A DNA stretch of 8,789 nt from CAJCIY01 sp036379355 (GTDB lineage Bacteria > Actinomycetota > Actinomycetes > Mycobacteriales > CAJCIY01). Below, in pieces: positions 6,319-8,789 of the stretch. How positions within the stretch are numbered: the first letter of the stretch is position 1; the number at the start of each line of letters is the position of its first letter. Under the pieces are notes generated by a model. That model did not search any database. It worked only from the letters and a program-made list of their open reading frames with translations, and was not told where the DNA came from. The stretch covers positions 1 to 8,789 of the forward strand of contig DASVGV010000058.1 of the NCBI GenBank assembly GCA_036379355.1, read 5' to 3'. The position numbers and the translations under genes are program-made.

Positions 6319-7176
6319 ATGACGGCGACGATCCTCGCGGGTGACCCGGTTCTCGAGCAGGTCAAGGAGGACCTGCGTACGCGGATCGAGGCGCTGAAGG
6401 AGAAGGGCGTCACGCCAGGGCTCGGGACCGTGCTCGTCGGCGACGATCCGGGATCGGCGATGTACGTCCGGATGAAGCACGAGAACTGCGCCGAGCTCGG
6501 CATCACCTCCGTCCACGAGCACCTGCCCGCCGACGCGACGCAGGCGCAGGTCGACGCGGTCGTGGACCGGTTCAACGCCGATCCGGCGGTGCACGCCTAC
6601 CTGCTGCAGCACCCGTTCCCGCGGCCGCTGGACTTCGAGGCGGCCTTGCTGCGCGTCGACGCGGCCAAGGACGTGGATGGGCTGCACCCGGTCAACCTCG
6701 GCAAGCTCGTGCAGGGCGTGGCCGGCCCTCGTCCGTGCACACCAGCCGGCATCCAGGACCTGCTGGCGCACTACGGCGTGCCCGTCGCCGGCCGGCACGT
6801 GGTGATCGTCGGGCGCGGCCTCACCGTCGGGAAGGCGCTCGCCAACCTCCTCGCGCTCAAGGAGGAGCACGCCAACGCCGCGGTCACCCTCGTGCACACG
6901 GGGGTGAAGGACATCCGGCCCTACACCCTGTCCGCGGACGTGCTCGTCGTCGCCGCCGGCTCCCCGGGGATCGTGACCCGCGACATGGTCAAGCCCGGGG
7001 CGGCCGTGGTGCAGACCGGGGCCACCTTCGTGGACGGCAAGCTCGCGCCCGACGTGGCCGAGGACGTCGCCGAGGTCGCGGGCTGGTTCGCGCCGAAGAC
7101 GCGGTCGGTGGGGCCGATGACCCGTGCGCGCCTGCTGACGAACGTGGTCGAGGCCGCGGAGCGCGCGGCCGCCTAG
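6319..7176 (+). CDS. folD: FolD-family methylenetetrahydrofolate dehydrogenase/cyclohydrolase, divergent variant
   Basis: FolD interconverts methylene-, methenyl- and 10-formyl-THF, normally with NADP. The 285-residue protein aligns by eye along the whole family. Residues 34-46 read GLGTVLVGDDPGS, catalytic Y49 and K53 sit in YVRMKHENC, Q97 in LLQHPFP, KDVDGLHPVNLGKL spans 117-130, and CTPAGI follows at 140-145. The Rossmann domain begins VVIVGRGLTVGKALANLL (161-178). It is odd in several places: QLPL at the active-site Gln is QHPF, the GKP of the nucleotide-binding helix is GKA, the usual VIDVG strand end is VVQTG (230-234), and the near-universal PGGVGPMT is TRSVGPMT (261-268). The core catalytic residues remain, so it may be active, perhaps with altered cofactor use. 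The ATG at 6319 has GGAG ten bases upstream; an in-frame GTG at 6298 has no Shine-Dalgarno. It ends 9 bp from the convergent FHA gene. Confidence 0.88.
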   Translation: MTATILAGDPVLEQVKEDLRTRIEALKEKGVTPGLGTVLVGDDPGSAMYVRMKHENCAELGITSVHEHLPADATQAQVDAVVDRFNADPAVHAYLLQHPFPRPLDFEAALLRVDAAKDVDGLHPVNLGKLVQGVAGPRPCTPAGIQDLLAHYGVPVAGRHVVIVGRGLTVGKALANLLALKEEHANAAVTLVHTGVKDIRPYTLSADVLVVAAGSPGIVTRDMVKPGAAVVQTGATFVDGKLAPDVAEDVAEVAGWFAPKTRSVGPMTRARLLTNVVEAAERAAA

Positions 7177-7185
7177 CCGTCCGAC

Positions 7186-7812
7186 CTACCCCGCGCGGCG
7201 AACCTGGTCCGGCTCCTTCGGCGGCTGCACGATCCCGGCGGCGATGACCTCGTTGGCCAGCCGCGTCCGCCGGTTGGAGCCCTCGGCGATGTTGAACTTG
7301 TGGTACAGCCGCAGCAGGTGCTGCTTGACCGCCGCCTCGGTGACCACGAGCTCGCGGGCCACGTCGCGCGTGCTGGCGGGCGTCGCGAACGCGCTCTGGT
7401 CCAGGGCCGGCCGGCAGAGCGCGACGAGTACGTCCCGCTCGCGCCGGGTGAGCTCCGGCACGACCTGCTGGCGGCCGATCTCCCGCGTGCCCTCCGCGCT
7501 GTCGTGCTCGGGGACACCGACGACGCGGGCGCGGACGGCGCCGAACGTGATGACGTCGTGCGGGCCCAGGACCGCGCGGGTCACCGGGCGCCCGTTGACC
7601 AGGGTCCCGTTGCGCGACAGGCCCAGGTCCGCCACGTAGACGTACGGCCCTCGGCGCACCAGCTCGGCGTGCAGGCGCGACACGGTGGGGTCGTCGACCT
7701 GGATGTCCACGCCGGGGCCGCGGCCCACCGTCGTCACCGTGCCGGTGAGCCGGCGGGACGCGCCGCTCACGACGAGCGCGGGCTGGTCCCCGTTGTCCGA
7801 TAGGTCGCGCAC
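7186..7812 (-). CDS. FHA-domain regulator with C-terminal helix-turn-helix
   Basis: The 208-residue protein has two parts. Residues about 20-98 form an FHA phosphothreonine-binding domain with its key residues present: G30-R31 (TTVGRGPG), S45-R46-x-H48 (TVSRLHAEL), N68-G69 (LSRNGTLVNG) and N73. Residues 118-195 form a winged-helix or LuxR-like DNA-binding region that opens PELTRRERDVLVALCRP and continues STRDVARELVVTEAAVKQHL then RLYHKFNI (148-175). FHA domains read Ser/Thr-kinase phosphorylation, so this is probably a kinase-responsive transcription factor in the cytosol; kinase and targets are not in view. I chose the GTG at 7812 because GGAGGG lies a few bases upstream; the open frame runs further upstream but its translation is low-complexity Arg/Pro/Ala. 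It is convergent with folD (9-bp gap) and divergent from the DUF3017 gene. Confidence 0.9.
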   Translation of the reverse strand: MRDLSDNGDQPALVVSGASRRLTGTVTTVGRGPGVDIQVDDPTVSRLHAELVRRGPYVYVADLGLSRNGTLVNGRPVTRAVLGPHDVITFGAVRARVVGVPEHDSAEGTREIGRQQVVPELTRRERDVLVALCRPALDQSAFATPASTRDVARELVVTEAAVKQHLLRLYHKFNIAEGSNRRTRLANEVIAAGIVQPPKEPDQVRRAG

Positions 7813-7858
7813 GGCATCCCTCCGTGGTGGTGGCGTCGCCCCCGACGAGGCCGACGCG

Positions 7859-7880
7859 CGCGGCGTCAATCCACGCCGCG
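7859..7880. promoter_or_regulatory. Perfect 8-6-8 inverted repeat in divergent intergenic region
   Basis: CGCGGCGT (7859-7866) and ACGCCGCG (7873-7880) are exact inverted copies separated by CAATCC. The site lies about 47 bp upstream of the FHA regulator's GTG and about 52 bp upstream of the DUF3017 start. It is a candidate operator, possibly for the FHA-HTH protein itself, or simply a GC-rich hairpin. A protein-binding role is inferred from position only. Confidence 0.4.
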
Positions 7881-7887
7881 TACCCGC

Positions 7888-7910
7888 CCGAATCGGACCT
7901 AACCATTCGG
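7888..7910. promoter_or_regulatory. Second inverted repeat, CCGAAT-N11-ATTCGG
   Basis: The arms 7888-7893 and 7905-7910 are perfect inverted copies around an 11-base spacer. The site sits 8 bp from the 8-6-8 repeat and about 22 bp upstream of the DUF3017 ATG. Arm sequence differs from the first repeat, so the two would be sites for different proteins if both are real. Six-base arms can arise by chance in 119 bp. Confidence 0.25.
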
Positions 7911-7931
7911 ACACCCTGGCAGGGGGCCGGA

Positions 7932-8255
7932 ATGGTCTGCTCGTGGCGTGGTTGCATGGCCGCCGTGACGCAGCCCGGCCAGCCGACGCCGACCGGCCCG
8001 GTCCGGGTACGCACCCTCGACGTGCCGGTCCTGGTGCTGGTCGCGGTCGGGCTCGTGCTCGCGGTCGTCGGAGTGTGGCGGGTGGGCCTGGTCGTCGCGG
8101 GGCTCGCGCTGTGCGTCGGGGGGGTCCTGCGGCTCGCGCTGCCGCCGGTGCGCCTGGGTGTGCTCGTGGTGCGAGCCCGGGCCCTGGACGCCCTGATGCT
8201 CGTCGCGGTCGGCGTGGCGCTCGCCGCGGTTGCCCTCGGGCTTCCCGGCGGCTGA
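7932..8255 (+). CDS. Small DUF3017-family membrane protein
   Basis: The 107-residue protein has a Pro/Thr-rich N-terminus (AAVTQPGQPTPTGPVRVRTL) and three hydrophobic segments (VPVLVLVAVGLVLAVVGVW, VGLVVAGLALCVGGVLRLAL and ALDALMLVAVGVALAAVALGL). Between the last two, RLGVLVVRARALDAL matches the DUF3017 pattern of a short basic loop followed by a final helix. The function is unknown; the family is actinobacterial and, as I recall, often lies between folD and mdh, as here. Start choice is uncertain: the ATG at 7932 has AGGGGG five bases upstream, while the ATG at 7956 and GTG at 7965 give a more family-like N-terminus but lack a Shine-Dalgarno. It is divergent from the FHA regulator and 73 bp upstream of mdh. 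Confidence 0.8.
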   Translation: MVCSWRGCMAAVTQPGQPTPTGPVRVRTLDVPVLVLVAVGLVLAVVGVWRVGLVVAGLALCVGGVLRLALPPVRLGVLVVRARALDALMLVAVGVALAAVALGLPGG

Positions 8256-8301
8256 CGGCGCCGCCCCGCGGGTCGGATACCGTGGACGCAGCGAACGTTT
8301 C

Positions 8302-8313
8302 CTCGACGTCGAG
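8302..8313. promoter_or_regulatory. 12-bp perfect palindrome just upstream of mdh
   Basis: CTCGACGTCGAG is perfectly self-complementary and ends 15 bases before the mdh ATG. Upstream, TACCGT (8278-8283) is a weak TANNNT -10 candidate, so the palindrome would lie at about +13 to +25 of an mdh transcript and could be an operator or a short hairpin next to the ribosome-binding site. The assignment is tentative. Confidence 0.3.
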
Positions 8314-8328
8314 AGACTTGGAGCAGTC

Positions 8329-8789
8329 ATGGCCGCCGCCGCACAGACCCCCGTCAAGGTCACCGTCACCGGTGCCGCCGGCCAGATCGGGTACGCCCTG
8401 CTGTTCCGGATCGCGTCCGGCCAGCTGCTGGGGCCGGACACCCCGGTGCGCCTCTCGCTCCTGGAGATCACGCCGGCGCTGAAGGCCGCCGAGGGCACGG
8501 CGATGGAGCTCGACGACTGTGCCTTTCCGTTGCTCGCCGGCGTCGACATCACCGACGACGCGACGCAGGCGTTCGACGGGGTCAACGTCGCGCTCCTGGT
8601 CGGGGCGCGCCCGCGGACGGCGGGCATGGAGCGCGGTGACCTGCTGGAAGCCAACGGCGGGATCTTCAAGCCACAGGGCGAGGCGATCAACAAGGGCGCG
8701 GCGTCCGACGTGAAGGTGCTCGTCGTCGGCAACCCCGCCAACACCAACGCGCTCATCGCCAAGGCGCACGCGCCGGACGTACCGGCCGA
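8329..8789 (+). CDS. mdh: Malate dehydrogenase, N-terminal 153 residues (3' end outside window)
   Basis: Malate dehydrogenase interconverts malate and oxaloacetate with NAD(H) in the TCA cycle. The ATG at 8329 has GGAG at 8320-8323 (5-base spacer) and the frame is open to the window edge. Visible features are the dinucleotide-binding loop TGAAGQIGYALL (14-25), E46 at the end of strand two (LLEI), which favours NAD over NADP, MELDDCAFPLL (59-69), the substrate-loop arginines R96 and R102 in GARPRTAGMERGDLLEANG, and GNPANTNALI (134-143) with N135. This wording matches the actinobacterial/cytosolic-type MDH such as that of M. tuberculosis (MELDDCAFPLL and GARPR are shared, from memory). The catalytic Asp/His lie beyond the window. 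It follows the DUF3017 gene by 73 bp, enough for its own promoter. Confidence 0.97.
   Translation, partial: MAAAAQTPVKVTVTGAAGQIGYALLFRIASGQLLGPDTPVRLSLLEITPALKAAEGTAMELDDCAFPLLAGVDITDDATQAFDGVNVALLVGARPRTAGMERGDLLEANGGIFKPQGEAINKGAASDVKVLVVGNPANTNALIAKAHAPDVPA

Noticed and set aside
5812..6897. Minus-strand open frame spanning the end of purH, the palindrome and half of folD
   Set aside because: It runs through two recognised genes and the palindromic spacer, and its product has no family features.
7177..7185. Possible bidirectional terminator between folD and the FHA gene
   Set aside because: Only 9 bp separate the stop codons and no hairpin with a T-tract is present there.
7685..8482. 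Plus-strand open frame of 265 codons across the FHA gene, DUF3017 and mdh start
   Set aside because: It is out of frame with both DUF3017 and mdh, and its translation is compositionally biased without motifs.
7813..8769. N-terminal extension of the FHA regulator's frame (upstream of GTG 7812 on the minus strand)
   Set aside because: The extension is Arg/Pro/Ala low complexity, runs antisense to the DUF3017 and mdh genes, and a good Shine-Dalgarno sits just before GTG 7812.
1..8789. tRNA, rRNA, CRISPR, insertion sequence or attachment site
   Set aside because: I saw no cloverleaf-like sequence, regularly spaced repeats, transposase-like protein or flanking direct repeats on either strand.

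Overview
The window comes from a high-GC actinobacterium. GC is above 70% by eye, third codon positions are almost all G or C, GTG starts are common, and gene order matches actinomycete genomes. The core arrangement (multi-span membrane protein, DUF6350/PerM membrane protein, purN, purH, then folD, DUF3017, mdh) recalls Mycobacterium tuberculosis Rv0954-perM(Rv0955)-purN-purH on one side and the Streptomyces purH...folD-DUF3017-mdh neighbourhood on the other. Both comparisons are from memory and were not computed here. The genus cannot be fixed; a soil or rock actinomycete of the Geodermatophilus/Frankia/Micromonospora breadth is a reasonable guess.

Layout: 1-342 is the 3' end of a membrane protein gene. 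412-1701 encodes a PerM-like DUF6350 protein. 1667-2278 (minus) is a TetR-family repressor and 2375-3979 (plus) a 14-helix DHA2-type MFS exporter. These two are divergent and share a 96-bp control region holding two tandem 19-bp palindromes, a clear candidate operator pair. This repressor/exporter cassette sits between perM and purN, which are adjacent in the mycobacterial order. 4040-4639 purN and 4636-6192 purH overlap by ATGA and supply three activities of purine biosynthesis; both transformylases use 10-formyl-THF. After a 67-bp near-perfect palindrome (6205-6271) comes folD (6319-7176), whose usual product makes 10-formyl-THF, so purN, purH and folD form a functional one-carbon/purine group. 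This FolD departs from the family at both signature motifs. A minus-strand FHA-HTH regulator (7186-7812) converges on folD and is divergent from a small DUF3017 membrane protein (7932-8255). The window ends inside mdh (malate dehydrogenase, from 8329).

Most of the window is ordinary core metabolism. No RNA gene, CRISPR array, transposase or origin was seen, and no stretch above 300 bases lacks a gene. The parts worth a second look are the paired operators, the 67-bp palindrome, the divergent FolD, the inserted efflux cassette with its tail-to-tail overlap with perM, and the FHA-HTH regulator with its palindrome-rich upstream region.
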